In this document: in pieces, positions 42,431-51,276 of the stretch
Layout: each line of letters opens with the position of its first letter
Position numbering within the stretch: the stretch's first letter is position 1
Assembly (NCBI RefSeq): GCF_026340975.1
Contig: NZ_JAPEOS010000002.1
Location: 700,501-764,500 of the forward strand
From: Streptomyces sp. NBC_01214
GTDB taxonomy: Bacteria; Actinomycetota; Actinomycetes; Streptomycetales; Streptomycetaceae
Direction: 5' to 3'
Length of the DNA: 64,000 nt
Notes under the pieces: generated by a model
What the model was told of the DNA's origin: nothing
Databases searched by the model: none
The model's input: only the letters and a program-made list of their open reading frames with translations
Position numbers and translations under genes: made by a program

Positions 42431-43117
42431 ATGCTGGGCGTCGTGGACCTGGAAAAGCACCCCGCCGCACCCGCACCCGCTCCCGCGACCGCCGCCCCCA
42501 CCGAGCTGCGCGCCTCCGACGCGGACCGGGACCGGATCGCGCAGATCCTCGGCGACGCCCTCGCCGAAGGCCGGCTGACGGCCGAGGAGCATTCCGACCG
42601 CCTGGACACGCTCTACGCGGTCAAGACCGTCGGCGAGCTGGAAGCGCTCGTACGGGACCTGCCCGCGCCCGGCGGCGTCCATGCCCCGCCCGCCTACGCG
42701 GCCCCCGCGACCGCCCCGGGCGGCCCCGCCGAGACCATAGTGGCCGTGTGCAGCAGCTCCGCCCGCAAGGGCCGCTGGCGGCCGGGCGCGCACACCCGCG
42801 CGATCTCGGTCATGGGCGACATCAACATCGACCTCACCGAGGCGGTCTTCGAACAGCAGGTCACCGAGATCAACGTGACCTGTGTCCTCGGCAACGTCGA
42901 GGTCCTGGTCCCGGAGAACGTCACCCTGCGCGGCTACGGCAGCGGGGTCCTCGGCAACTTCGACGTGCGCGGCGAGGGTCGCGGCGAGACCGATCCGCAG
43001 GCGCCGGTGGTGATCGTGAGGGGCTTCGCCCTGCTGGGCAACATCGAGGCGCGGCCCAAGCTCGGTGCCCGACTGGTGGACCTGGCCCGCAAGCTGCGCA
43101 AGCGCCTGGACGGCTGA
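42431..43117 (+). CDS. DUF1707 domain protein with a C-terminal beta-helix-like region
   Basis: The 228-residue protein has DUF1707 (about 25-80: LRASDADRDRIAQILGDALAEGRLTAEEHSDRLDTLYAVKTVGELEALVRDLP), then a C-terminal region with repeated short strands (MGDINIDLTEAVFEQQVTEINVTCVLGNVEVLVPENVTLRGYGSGVLGNF). It lacks TM segments. DUF1707 is very common in Streptomyces and has no assigned biochemical role. ATG at 42431 opens MLGVVDLEK; an alternative GTG lies a few codons later. Confidence 0.85.
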   Translation: MLGVVDLEKHPAAPAPAPATAAPTELRASDADRDRIAQILGDALAEGRLTAEEHSDRLDTLYAVKTVGELEALVRDLPAPGGVHAPPAYAAPATAPGGPAETIVAVCSSSARKGRWRPGAHTRAISVMGDINIDLTEAVFEQQVTEINVTCVLGNVEVLVPENVTLRGYGSGVLGNFDVRGEGRGETDPQAPVVIVRGFALLGNIEARPKLGARLVDLARKLRKRLDG

Positions 43118-43196
43118 GGTCGCAGGGCCTGACGGGGCCGCGGATCCGACGAAATTCGGCCGACGGTCCGCCCGCGCACGGCCTAGGGTCCGGACC

Positions 43197-43796
43197 ATGA
43201 CGACGACCGAGTGGGAACTGCTCGACCAGGCGTACGCGACGCTGCGCGAGGCCGCCCTGGGGGTACCCGCCGACGGCTGGGACCGTCCGACCCCCTGCGC
43301 GCAGTGGAACGTGACCCAGGTCCTCCAGCACGCCGCGGGCGACCAGCTGGCCTACGCCGCCCGCCTGACCGGCGGGCCCGGCCCCACCGAGGACCCCTTC
43401 GCGCCCTCCGGAGCCCTGGCCGGCACGTCGGCGGGCCTGCTGGACCCGGCGCTCGCGGCCGCGGCCGCGGCCTTCGCCGGGGTCGCCCCCGGCGACGTGG
43501 AGGTGGCCGTGCCGCTGCCGCCCTTCTCCGTACCGGCCGAGACGGCCGTCGGCGCGGCCGCCCTCGACGCCGCCGTGCACGCCTGGGACATCGCCGTCGC
43601 CACGGGCCGCCCGCCGGGCCTGACCGACGCGCTGGCCGCCGCCCTGCGCCCGGCCGCCGACGTCCTCGTCGAGCCCCTGCGCGGCTTCGCCTACGGCCCG
43701 GTCCGCTCCCTCGCGCCCGGCGCGGACGACGGCGCGGCCGCCCGCTTGCTGGCCCTCCTCGGGCGGGATCCCGACTGGGCCGCACCCGCGGCGTGA
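43197..43796 (+). CDS. TIGR03086-family mycothiol-dependent-type metal-binding protein
   Basis: The 199-residue DinB/mycothiol-maleylpyruvate-isomerase-like protein has the start WELLDQAYATLREAALGVPADGWDRPTPCAQWNVTQVLQHAAGDQLAYAARL, with metal-ligand His at HAAG and a later His in VHAWDIAVATG. Members bind divalent metal and may act as mycothiol transferases. Substrate unknown. Confidence 0.85.
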   Translation: MTTTEWELLDQAYATLREAALGVPADGWDRPTPCAQWNVTQVLQHAAGDQLAYAARLTGGPGPTEDPFAPSGALAGTSAGLLDPALAAAAAAFAGVAPGDVEVAVPLPPFSVPAETAVGAAALDAAVHAWDIAVATGRPPGLTDALAAALRPAADVLVEPLRGFAYGPVRSLAPGADDGAAARLLALLGRDPDWAAPAA

Positions 43797-43926
43797 CGGT
43801 CGCCGGCGGGGTCTCGTTTCGGACGAACCCCCGGCGGCCCGTGGCGCACGGTGCATAGGGGCGCGTACAGCGGGTAGGGACAGGTGCGTCGTCTCTCGCT
43901 CACGTATACGTCGTCAGGAGTAGACC

Positions 43927-44325
43927 GTGCCGCATCCGCCGCATCAGTCCTTGCAGGTAGCCGCCGTCCAGAGTTTTCCGGGGCGTGCGGCAGCCGTGCC
44001 GAAGCCGCGGGTGCCGGCGAGGGCGGAGGACGGCCCATGGCATGCGGAGGCGGTGTGCCGCCGCGACGAGGCGGGGCTCTTCTTCGCGCCGTCCAAGGAG
44101 CCGACCGCGGCCCGGCTCTCCCGCGAGGAGGCCGCCAAGCGCGTCTGCGCCCGCTGCCCGGTGATGGTCGCCTGCCGGGAGCACGCACTGCTCCAGCCCG
44201 AGCCGTACGGGGTGTGGGGCGGGCTCACCGCGGCCGAGCGCCGCGTGGTGCTGGCGCGGATGCGGCGCAGGGCCGCCGAGCTGCGCCAGGCCCCGGGGGC
44301 CGGGCCGATCGCCGCGGCGGGCTGA
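43927..44325 (+). CDS. WhiB-like (Wbl) iron-sulphur regulator
   Basis: The 132-residue Wbl protein begins at GTG after CAGGAG. The four cluster Cys are present: one in AVCRRDE, then CARCPVMVAC giving C-x-x-C and C-x5-C. The turn motif GVWGGLTAAERR and a basic C-terminal tail follow. Such proteins bind a 4Fe-4S cluster and act with sigma factors. By position it corresponds to wblI in S. coelicolor; that name is from memory of gene order. It is convergent with glpX. Confidence 0.92.
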   Translation: MPHPPHQSLQVAAVQSFPGRAAAVPKPRVPARAEDGPWHAEAVCRRDEAGLFFAPSKEPTAARLSREEAAKRVCARCPVMVACREHALLQPEPYGVWGGLTAAERRVVLARMRRRAAELRQAPGAGPIAAAG

Positions 44326-44328
44326 GCC

Positions 44329-44413
44329 GGTCGCGGGTCGCCGGTCGCGGGTCGCGGGTCGCGCGTGATCGACCGCCAGGACGCCGGACATCGGACACCG
44401 GACGCCGGACGTG
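44329..44413. repeat. Two heptanucleotide arrays (five GGTCGCG, five GGACRCC-like)
   Basis: Units at 44329, 44336, 44343, 44350 and 44357 read GGTCGCG (one ends C). Five more units at 44379, 44386, 44393, 44400 and 44407 read GGACGCC, GGACATC, GGACACC, GGACGCC and GGACGTG. The arrays lie between two convergent genes just before the terminator and are non-coding. Confidence 0.75.
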
Positions 44414-44418
44414 GGTGT

Positions 44419-44462
44419 GCGAGAGGGGCGGTCCCGCCGCACGCGGTGACCGCCCCTCTCGC
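44419..44462. terminator. Bidirectional terminator
   Basis: The 15-bp perfect stem GCGAGAGGGGCGGTC / GACCGCCCCTCTCGC lies between convergent wbl and glpX. Confidence 0.85.
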
Positions 44463-44478
44463 TTCCTCACGCCGGTGA

Positions 44479-45510
44479 CTAGTGCGCGCGGTCGAAGTCG
44501 ATCGCGCTGTACGCGCGCAGCTTCGACAGACGGTGCGTGGAGTCGATCCGTCGGATCGTGCCCGACTTCGAGCGCATGACCAGCGAGGACGTCGTCGCGG
44601 TCTCCGAGCGGTAGTGCACGCCGCGCAGCAGCTCGCCGTCGGTGATGCCGGTGGCGACGAAGAAGACGTTCTCGCCGGACACCAGGTCGTTCGTGGACAG
44701 GACGCGGTCCAGGTCGTGACCGGCGTCCAGCGCGCGCTGGCGCTCGGCGTCGTCCTTCGGCCACAGCTTGCCCTGGATGGTGCCGCCGAGGCACTTTATG
44801 GCGCACGCCGAGATGATGCCCTCGGGGGTGCCGCCGATGCCGAGGAGCAGGTCCACGCCGGTGCCCTCGCGCACCGCCATGACCGAGCCCGCGACGTCGC
44901 CGTCGGAGATGAACTTGATCCGGGCGCCGGTCTCGCGGATCTCCTTGACGATGCCCTCGTGACGGGGGCGGTCCAGGATGACGACGGTGACGTCCTCGAC
45001 GGCCATGTTCTTGGCCTTGGCGACGCGGCGGATGTTGACCGAGACGGGGGCGTTGATGTCGACGAAGTCGGCGGCCTCGGGGCCGGTGACCAGCTTGTCC
45101 ATGTAGAAGACCGCGGACGGGTCGAACATGGTGCCGCGGTCGGCGGCGGCCAGGACGGCGATGGCGTTCGGCATGCCCTTGGCGTTCAGGGTGGTGCCGT
45201 CGATCGGGTCGACCGCGATGTCGACCTCGGCGCCCGTGCCGTCGCCGACCCGCTCGCCGTTGAAGAGCATGGGGGCCTCGTCCTTCTCCCCCTCGCCGAT
45301 GACGACGACGCCGTTCATCGAGACGGTGGAGATCAGGGTGCGCATCGCGTTGACCGCGGCGGCGTCCGCGCCGATCTTGTCGCCGCGTCCGACCCACCGG
45401 CCCGCGGCCATGGCCGCGGCCTCGGTGACCCGTACGAGTTCCAGTGCGAGGTTGCGGTCGGGGGCCTCCGGAGAGACTTCGAGCTGGGGCGGCAGGTTGT
45501 GCTCGGTCAT
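44479..45510 (-). CDS. glpX: Class II fructose-1,6-bisphosphatase
   Basis: The 343-residue gluconeogenic enzyme has the GlpX motifs GEKDEAPMLFNGERVGDG, VDIAVDPIDGTTL, and DGDVAGSVMAV. It hydrolyses fructose-1,6-bisphosphate to fructose-6-phosphate in the cytoplasm. The ATG at 45510 is followed by MTEHNLPPQLEVSPEAPD; the longer open frame upstream is non-coding. Confidence 0.95.
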   Translation of the reverse strand: MTEHNLPPQLEVSPEAPDRNLALELVRVTEAAAMAAGRWVGRGDKIGADAAAVNAMRTLISTVSMNGVVVIGEGEKDEAPMLFNGERVGDGTGAEVDIAVDPIDGTTLNAKGMPNAIAVLAAADRGTMFDPSAVFYMDKLVTGPEAADFVDINAPVSVNIRRVAKAKNMAVEDVTVVILDRPRHEGIVKEIRETGARIKFISDGDVAGSVMAVREGTGVDLLLGIGGTPEGIISACAIKCLGGTIQGKLWPKDDAERQRALDAGHDLDRVLSTNDLVSGENVFFVATGITDGELLRGVHYRSETATTSSLVMRSKSGTIRRIDSTHRLSKLRAYSAIDFDRAH

Positions 45511-45777
45511 CGGAGCGCACCTTTCTGTACGGCGACGGCCGGGAAGTGAGGGTGCTGGAACTCTATCGGTACGTCGACATATTGAGCAGGGCGGGTCACG
45601 TATGAGCGGCATATCGGTCAGTCGATTGTCCTGAGCGGACGTCTTGCGGTCCTCCAGGACTTCCCGGGCCTTCCGGGACCTTCTTGTACTTTCCGGGACT
45701 CTCCAGGGTCCGCCGACGCGCGCCGCACCGCGACCCCGGCGGTGATCGCCGGCCCGCGATGCGGGACGATGGGTCCC

Positions 45778-46305
45778 GTGGCAGGTATGAAAGGCAAGCA
45801 GACGGTCTGGGACATGGTCCGGTCGCTGGGGGTGATCGGCATCGTCGTCGCCGGGATCTACCTCTTCGTCCCGCATGACGAGGAGGCCGACCCGACGCGG
45901 ACGGTCGACTACCGGGTGGAAACCCTGACGGCCCGGCGCGCGGCCCCGTATCCGGTGGCGGCCCCCGTGGGGCTCCCGGAGCAGTGGCGGGCGACCTCGG
46001 TGACGTACGAGCGCAAGAACGCCAGCGCCTGGCACCTGGGCTTCCTCGACCCGGAGCGCCAGTACGCGGCGGTGGAGCAGTCCACGGACACCTCGGCGAA
46101 GTACCTCGCCAAGGTCACCCAGCACGCGACGGCCACCGGGCAGACGCAGCAGGTCGGCGACCTGAGCTGGGAGCGCTGGGACGGCGAGAAGTACGACGCC
46201 CTCGTGCGGCAGGAGCAGGGCTACGTCACGGTGGTGACCGGCACCGCCTCCTTCGAGCAGCTCGGTGCGCTCGCGGCCGCGCTGGAGTTCAAGCAGGGCA
46301 AGTAG
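45778..46305 (+). CDS. DUF4245 membrane-anchored protein
   Basis: The 175-residue protein has an N-terminal TM (about 12-30, LGVIGIVVAGIYLFVP) and an extracytoplasmic DUF4245 domain (VDYRVETLTARRAAPYPVAAPVGLPEQWRATSV, WHLGFLDPERQYAAVEQS, VGDLSWERWDGEKYDALVR). The GTG at 45778 starts VAGMKGKQTVWDM; an ATG three codons later is possible. The family is actinobacterial and of unknown function. Confidence 0.88.
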   Translation: MAGMKGKQTVWDMVRSLGVIGIVVAGIYLFVPHDEEADPTRTVDYRVETLTARRAAPYPVAAPVGLPEQWRATSVTYERKNASAWHLGFLDPERQYAAVEQSTDTSAKYLAKVTQHATATGQTQQVGDLSWERWDGEKYDALVRQEQGYVTVVTGTASFEQLGALAAALEFKQGK

Positions 46306-46381
46306 GGCAAGTAGGGCGCGTGGGCGAGTCGGGCGCGCGGGGCGAGGAGCCCCTCGCGCACCTGCGCGGCACGTGTGCGCG

Positions 46382-46425
46382 AGAAGGGCCGTGCGCCCCG
46401 GGATCCCGGGGCGCACGGCCCTTCT
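46382..46425. terminator. 22-bp perfect palindrome, bidirectional terminator
   Basis: A perfect 44-base palindrome centred on GGGATCCC (46403/46404) between the convergent DUF4245 and nitroreductase genes. It has no unpaired loop in DNA form. Confidence 0.85.
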
Positions 46426-46450
46426 GTGCGTGCTGCTGCGGCGGCGCCGG

Positions 46451-47044
46451 TCAGACGGTGGTGATGACCTCGTCGAAGCCCAGGCGCGGGGAGCGGTCGA
46501 ACCAGGCGCCCTCGGCGGCCGGCCTGCCGATGTTGATGACCATGATCGGGGTGTGGTCGGCGTCCAGGAACTCCTTCTGGATGCCGGCGAAGTCGGCGCC
46601 GGTCATCGGGCCCGCGGCCAGGCCGGCGGCGCGGATGCCGATGATGAAGTAGGCGGCCTGCAGCGCGGAGTTCAGCAGCGCGGACTGCTCGCGGACCGGG
46701 CGCTCGGAGAAGAACGCGTCCTTGGCCTGCGGGAAGTGCGGCAGCAGCTGCGGGAGCTCCTCGTGGAACTCGTTGTCCGCGGAGAGGATCGCGACCAGCG
46801 GGGCGGTGGCGGTCTTGGCGTCGTTGCCCTTGGCCATGTGCTGCACGAGGCGCTCGCGGGCCTCGGGGGAGCGGACCAGGGTGATGCGCAGCGGGGTCTG
46901 GTTGAAGGCGGTGGGGCCGAACTTCACCAGGTCGTATATCGCCTGGACCTGCTCCTCGGTGACCGGCTCGTCGGTGAACGAGTTGGCCGTGCGGGCCTCG
47001 CGGAACAGCAGGTCCTGCGCGGCGGAGTCAAGAACGAGAGACAT
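46451..47044 (-). CDS. Nitroreductase-family protein (RutE-like)
   Basis: The 197-residue FMN-dependent oxidoreductase has the pattern RTANSFTDEPVTEEQVQAIYDLVKFGPTAFNQTPLRITLVRS, typical of the malonic-semialdehyde-reductase/RutE branch, and VINIGRPAAEGAWFDRSPRLGFDEVI at the end. It would reduce nitro, enal or aldehyde groups with NAD(P)H. Start chosen at 47044 (MSLVLDS). Confidence 0.9.
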   Translation of the reverse strand: MSLVLDSAAQDLLFREARTANSFTDEPVTEEQVQAIYDLVKFGPTAFNQTPLRITLVRSPEARERLVQHMAKGNDAKTATAPLVAILSADNEFHEELPQLLPHFPQAKDAFFSERPVREQSALLNSALQAAYFIIGIRAAGLAAGPMTGADFAGIQKEFLDADHTPIMVINIGRPAAEGAWFDRSPRLGFDEVITTV

Positions 47045-47193
47045 CGGAAAGCCTTCTTCCATACGGAGGTGAAGCGATGTCCCAGACTCTACGGCGGAGT
47101 TAGATGAAATTTCAACTAAATCCGCGTCCGGGTGATCGGGATCACTCTCCGGCCGGTCCCCCCGGCCACTCCTCCCCGGTCACTCCTCCCCGG

Positions 47194-47424
47194 TCACTCC
47201 TCCTCGGCCGGCTCGCGCGCCGCCAGCGCCGAGTCCAGCCGGGCCCGGGCCCCCTCCAGCCAGTGCCGGCACACCTTCGCCAGCTCCTCGCCGCGCTCCC
47301 AGAGCGCCAGGGAGTCCTCCAACGAGGTCCCGCCGGCCTCCAGCTTGCGGACGACCTCGATGAGCTCGTCGCGGGCCTGCTCGTACCCCAGCGCCGTTCC
47401 GGCCTCTGTCATTCCCGTATCCAT
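47194..47424 (-). CDS. xseB: Exodeoxyribonuclease VII small subunit
   Basis: The 76-residue protein has the XseB pattern: YEQARDELIEVVRKLEAGGTSLEDSLALWERGEELAKVCRHWLEGARARLD, a helical hairpin that binds XseA. Start may be the ATG at 47424 or the one at 47412 (MTEAGT). It follows xseA by 42 bases on the same strand, so the pair is an operon. Confidence 0.93.
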   Translation of the reverse strand: MDTGMTEAGTALGYEQARDELIEVVRKLEAGGTSLEDSLALWERGEELAKVCRHWLEGARARLDSALAAREPAEEE

Positions 47425-47466
47425 CCTCTGCGTGTCGTGCGACCGCGCGATTGCGGCCGTGTGTCG

Positions 47467-48738
47467 CTATTCCGAAGCGACCGTTGCGTCCTCAGGAGCC
47501 TCAGGAGCCTCAGGAGCCTCGGGGGCGTGCGGCGAGGAGACCTCCACGGAGAACGTGCCCTCCGCCACCCGCGCGCGCAGCACGTCGTGGGGAGCCACCT
47601 CCTGCGGCGAGCGCACCACATGGCCGTCGGCCCGCTGGAGCACGGCGTACCCCCGTTCCAGGGTCGCCGCCGGGGACAGCGCCACCACCCGGGCGAGGGT
47701 GTGCGCCAGTTCCGAGTCGGCCCGGTCCAGCAAGTGCCCCAGCGTGCGCCGGGCCCGGGCCAGCAGGGCGTCCAGCTCGTCCTCGCGGATCTCCACCATC
47801 CGCTGGGGGTGGACGAAGACCGGCCGGGCCAGGGCGTGCGCGAGACCCCGCTCCTCCCGGTCGAGCAGCCCGCTGACCGCGCGCAGCCCCCGGGCCTGTA
47901 GCTGGCGTACGCGCTCCAGCTCCTCGCCGACGTCCGGCACCACCTTCTTCGCCGCGTCCGTGGGCGTGGAGGCCCGTACGTCCGCGACCAGGTCCAGCAG
48001 CGGGGAGTCCGGCTCGTGGCCGATCGCCGAGACCACCGGGGTGCGGGCCGCCCCGACCGTCCGCACCACCTCCTCGTCGGAGAACGGCAGCAGGTCCTCC
48101 ACGCTGCCGCCGCCCCGCGCGACGATGATCACGTCGACCTCGTCCAGGGCGTCGAGCTCCTTGACCGCCTGGACCACCTGGGGCACCGCGTGCACCCCCT
48201 GGACGGCTACGTTGCGCACCTCGAAGCGGACCGCCGGCCAGCGGCGCCGGGCGTTCTCCAGGACGTCGCGCTCGGCCGCCGAGGCCCGCCCGACCACCAG
48301 CCCGATCAGCTGCGGCAGGAAGGGCAGCGGCTTCTTGCGCTCCAGCGCGAAGAGCCCCTCGGAGGCCAGGGACCGCTTGAGGCGCTCCAGCCGGGCGAGG
48401 AGCTCTCCGATGCCGACCGGCCGTATCTCCGTGGCCCGCAGGGACAGCTGCCCGCGCGGGGCGTACCACTCGGGCTTGGCCAGCAGCACGACCCGGGCAC
48501 CCTCGGAGACCACGTCCGCGACCTCGTCGAAGACCTGGCGGAAGCAGGTCACGCTGACGGAGATGTCGTGCGAGGGGTCGCGCAGCGTCAGGAAGACCAC
48601 CCCCGCTCCCGGCCGCCGCGAGAGCTGCGTGATCTGCCCCTCCACCCACACCTGGCCGAGCCGCTCGATCCAGCCCCCGATGAGCCGGGACACCTGGCCT
48701 ACCGGCAGCGGCGCCTCGGCCGACGTATTCAGACCCAT
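47467..48738 (-). CDS. xseA: Exodeoxyribonuclease VII large subunit
   Basis: The 423-residue nuclease has an N-terminal OB fold (VWVEGQITQLSRRPGAGVVFLTLRDPSHDISVSVTCFRQVF) and the catalytic core with IIVARGGGSVEDLLPFSDEEVVRTV, plus SAIGHEPDSPLLDLVADVRASTPTDAAKKVVPD. It degrades single-stranded DNA. The C-terminal tail is APEAPEAPE, encoded by a 9-bp repeat at 47489-47515. It sits upstream of xseB. Confidence 0.95.
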   Translation of the reverse strand: MGLNTSAEAPLPVGQVSRLIGGWIERLGQVWVEGQITQLSRRPGAGVVFLTLRDPSHDISVSVTCFRQVFDEVADVVSEGARVVLLAKPEWYAPRGQLSLRATEIRPVGIGELLARLERLKRSLASEGLFALERKKPLPFLPQLIGLVVGRASAAERDVLENARRRWPAVRFEVRNVAVQGVHAVPQVVQAVKELDALDEVDVIIVARGGGSVEDLLPFSDEEVVRTVGAARTPVVSAIGHEPDSPLLDLVADVRASTPTDAAKKVVPDVGEELERVRQLQARGLRAVSGLLDREERGLAHALARPVFVHPQRMVEIREDELDALLARARRTLGHLLDRADSELAHTLARVVALSPAATLERGYAVLQRADGHVVRSPQEVAPHDVLRARVAEGTFSVEVSSPHAPEAPEAPEAPEDATVASE

Positions 48739-48771
48739 GCACGCAGGCTATCCGGCGCCGCCGACAGTGCG

Positions 48772-50151
48772 TCAGGCTCCGGCGCCGGTGTCGTGGGGCG
48801 CCTCCCGGCGGCCGCGCTGGACGAGCAGTACGCCCAGGCCGATCGCCAGCCACACCGCCCCCACCCCTTGCGCCGTCCAAGAGGCCGCGAAGATCACCGC
48901 GATGGTCACGGCCGCGCCCAGCACCGGCATCACCAGGTGCTTCCACCAGTTCGGCGGGCCCCCGCGCCCCTTGACCACGAACCAGCCCACCACGGAGGCG
49001 TGCAGCAGGGTGAAGGCCACCAGCGCCCCGACGTCCACGACCGACACCAGCTGGTCGAGCCCGTCGTCCCGCCGGGCCGCCCACACGGCCGCGACCAGCG
49101 TGATGGCCGCCGCCACCAGCAACGCGGGCCGCGGGGTGCCCTCCGAGGTCCGGGCGAGCATCCGCGGCAGCCGCCGCTCCCGGGCCATCGCGAACACCAG
49201 CCGGCCGGCCGCCGCCTGTCCGGCCAGCGCCGCGAAGGCCGCCCCGATCGCCTTGCTGACCGCCACCAGGTCGTGCAGCCAGGAGCCGACCGCGGACTCC
49301 ACCGCGTCGTAGAAGGCCGGTCCCTGCAGCGCCGGCTCGGCCGCCAGCTCCGCCGCGGACACGGGCACGAGCAGCGCCGCCAGATAGCTCTGGGCGAGGA
49401 ACAGCGCCCCGGCCAGCGCCAGGCAGCACAGCACCGCCCGCGCCACCCGCTCCGATCCGCCCGTCACCTCCTCGGCGAAGGAGGCGATGGCGTCGAAGCC
49501 GAGGTAGGACAGGACCGCGATCGACACCGCGCCAAGCACCGCCGCCGTGCTGAAGCCGAGCGAGCCGTCGCCGGTCAGCGGGGACAGCCAGCCGCGCCGC
49601 GCCCCGCCCTGGACCAGCACGGTCACCGCGGCGACCACGAAGACGAGCAGGACCACGAGCTCCATGGCCAGCACGGCGAAACCCACGCGGGCGGCCGCCC
49701 GTACGCCCCACAGGTTCAGCAGGGTGGTGATCACCACGGCCAGGGCCGTCCACACCCACCGGGAGACCTCCGGGACCAGCGCGTTCATCGCGATCCCCGA
49801 GAAGAGGTACGCGACCGCCGGGATCAGCAGGTAGTCGAGCATCGCCATCCACCCGGCGATCAGCCCCGCACCCTCGCCCAGACCCTTCCGGGCGTACGTG
49901 AAGACCGACCCGGCCTGCGGGGCGACCCGCACCATCTGCGCGTAGCTGAAGGCCGTGAAGGCCATCGCGACGGTCGCGCAGAGGTAGACGAGGGCGACGG
50001 CGCCGTGCGACTTAGCGTCGAGCGTGCCGAAGACCCCGACCGGGGCCATGGGGGCGATGAACAGCAGGCCGTAGACGACCAGATCCCGGAAGCCGAGGCT
50101 CCGCCGCAGCGCCGTGGGCGCCGCCGCGCTGGGATCCGTAACGGAAGCCAT
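48772..50151 (-). CDS. APC-family amino-acid permease
   Basis: The 459-residue transporter has about 12 hydrophobic segments, with the APC start LGFRDLVVYGLLFIAPMAPVGVFGTL, the segment SYLGFDAIASFAEEVTGGSERVARAVL (the conserved APC FDA-x-x-x-x-AEE), and AALAGQAAAGRLVFAMARERRLPRML. ATG at 50151 is preceded by GGAGGACGG. Substrate unknown. It is divergent from ispH. Confidence 0.92.
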   Translation of the reverse strand: MASVTDPSAAAPTALRRSLGFRDLVVYGLLFIAPMAPVGVFGTLDAKSHGAVALVYLCATVAMAFTAFSYAQMVRVAPQAGSVFTYARKGLGEGAGLIAGWMAMLDYLLIPAVAYLFSGIAMNALVPEVSRWVWTALAVVITTLLNLWGVRAAARVGFAVLAMELVVLLVFVVAAVTVLVQGGARRGWLSPLTGDGSLGFSTAAVLGAVSIAVLSYLGFDAIASFAEEVTGGSERVARAVLCCLALAGALFLAQSYLAALLVPVSAAELAAEPALQGPAFYDAVESAVGSWLHDLVAVSKAIGAAFAALAGQAAAGRLVFAMARERRLPRMLARTSEGTPRPALLVAAAITLVAAVWAARRDDGLDQLVSVVDVGALVAFTLLHASVVGWFVVKGRGGPPNWWKHLVMPVLGAAVTIAVIFAASWTAQGVGAVWLAIGLGVLLVQRGRREAPHDTGAGA

Positions 50152-50256
50152 CCGTCCTCCGGGGTAGGTGCAGGTGCGCGCGGTGTGCGCGGTAAGGGCT
50201 TTCGGGTCAGTGTGTGCCGTACGGGGGACGCCCGGCCTCCTGGAGACCCCCGTACG

Positions 50257-51261
50257 ATGGAGCACATGACTGCTCCCGCCCCCGCTCCTGCTTCCCGCCG
50301 TGTCCTGCTCGCCGCGCCCCGCGGCTACTGCGCGGGCGTGGACCGAGCCGTGATCGCCGTCGAGAAAGCCCTTGAGCAGTACGGTGCGCCGGTGTACGTC
50401 CGCCACGAGATCGTGCACAACAAGTACGTCGTCCAGACCCTGGAGAAGAAGGGGGCCATCTTTGTCGAGCGGACGGAGGAGGTGCCCGAGGGCTCCATCG
50501 TGATGTTCTCCGCGCACGGCGTGGCGCCGGTGGTGCACGAGGAGGCCGCGCGCGGCAAGCTCGCGACGATCGACGCGACCTGCCCGCTGGTCACCAAGGT
50601 GCACAAGGAAGCCATCCGGTACGCGAACGAGGACTTCGACATCCTCCTCATCGGCCACGAGGGCCACGAGGAGGTCATCGGCACCTCCGGCGAGGCCCCG
50701 GACCACATCACGATCGTCGACGGCCCGCACGACGTGGACAAGGTCACCGTCCGTGACGAGTCCAAGGTCGTCTGGCTCTCCCAGACCACCCTCTCGGTCG
50801 ACGAGACGATGGAGACGGTCGACGCGCTGAAGACCAAGTTCCCGCTGCTGGTCTCGCCGCCGAGCGACGACATCTGCTACGCCACCTCGAACCGGCAGGC
50901 CGCCGTCAAGGTGATGGGCGCCGACTCCGACCTGGTCATCGTGGTCGGTTCGAAGAACTCCTCGAACTCGATCCGGCTCGTCGAGGTCGCCAAGGACGCC
51001 GGCGCCAAGGCCGCGTACCTGGTCGACTTCGCCAGTGAGATCGACGAGGCCTGGCTGGAGGGCGTCACCACGGTCGGCCTCACCTCGGGCGCCTCGGTGC
51101 CGGAGGTCCTGGTCGAAGAGGTCCTGGAGTGGCTGACGGTGCGCGGCTACGCGGACGTGGAGATCGTCAAGACCGCCGAGGAGTCGATCGTCTTCTCGCT
51201 GCCGAAGGAACTCCGCCGCGACCTGCGAGCCGAGGCCGCCGAACTGGTCGCCGACAAGTAA
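50257..51261 (+). CDS. ispH: 4-hydroxy-3-methylbut-2-enyl diphosphate reductase
   Basis: The 334-residue Fe-S enzyme catalyses the last step of the MEP isoprenoid pathway, giving IPP and DMAPP. Three cluster Cys are visible: RGYCAGVDRA, DATCPLVTKV and DICYATSNRQ. ATG at 50257 (MEHMTAP) is preferred over that at 50266 because GGAG lies 11 bases upstream. It feeds the prenyltransferase pathway (uppS at 15383). Confidence 0.96.
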   Translation: MEHMTAPAPAPASRRVLLAAPRGYCAGVDRAVIAVEKALEQYGAPVYVRHEIVHNKYVVQTLEKKGAIFVERTEEVPEGSIVMFSAHGVAPVVHEEAARGKLATIDATCPLVTKVHKEAIRYANEDFDILLIGHEGHEEVIGTSGEAPDHITIVDGPHDVDKVTVRDESKVVWLSQTTLSVDETMETVDALKTKFPLLVSPPSDDICYATSNRQAAVKVMGADSDLVIVVGSKNSSNSIRLVEVAKDAGAKAAYLVDFASEIDEAWLEGVTTVGLTSGASVPEVLVEEVLEWLTVRGYADVEIVKTAEESIVFSLPKELRRDLRAEAAELVADK

Positions 51262-51276
51262 CTCCTTTCGTACGGT

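Noticed and set aside
48016..50240. Forward open frame ahead of ispH
   Set aside because: It covers the xseA and permease genes in reverse and reads as His/Arg/Asp-rich shadow; only the ispH part from 50257 is real.
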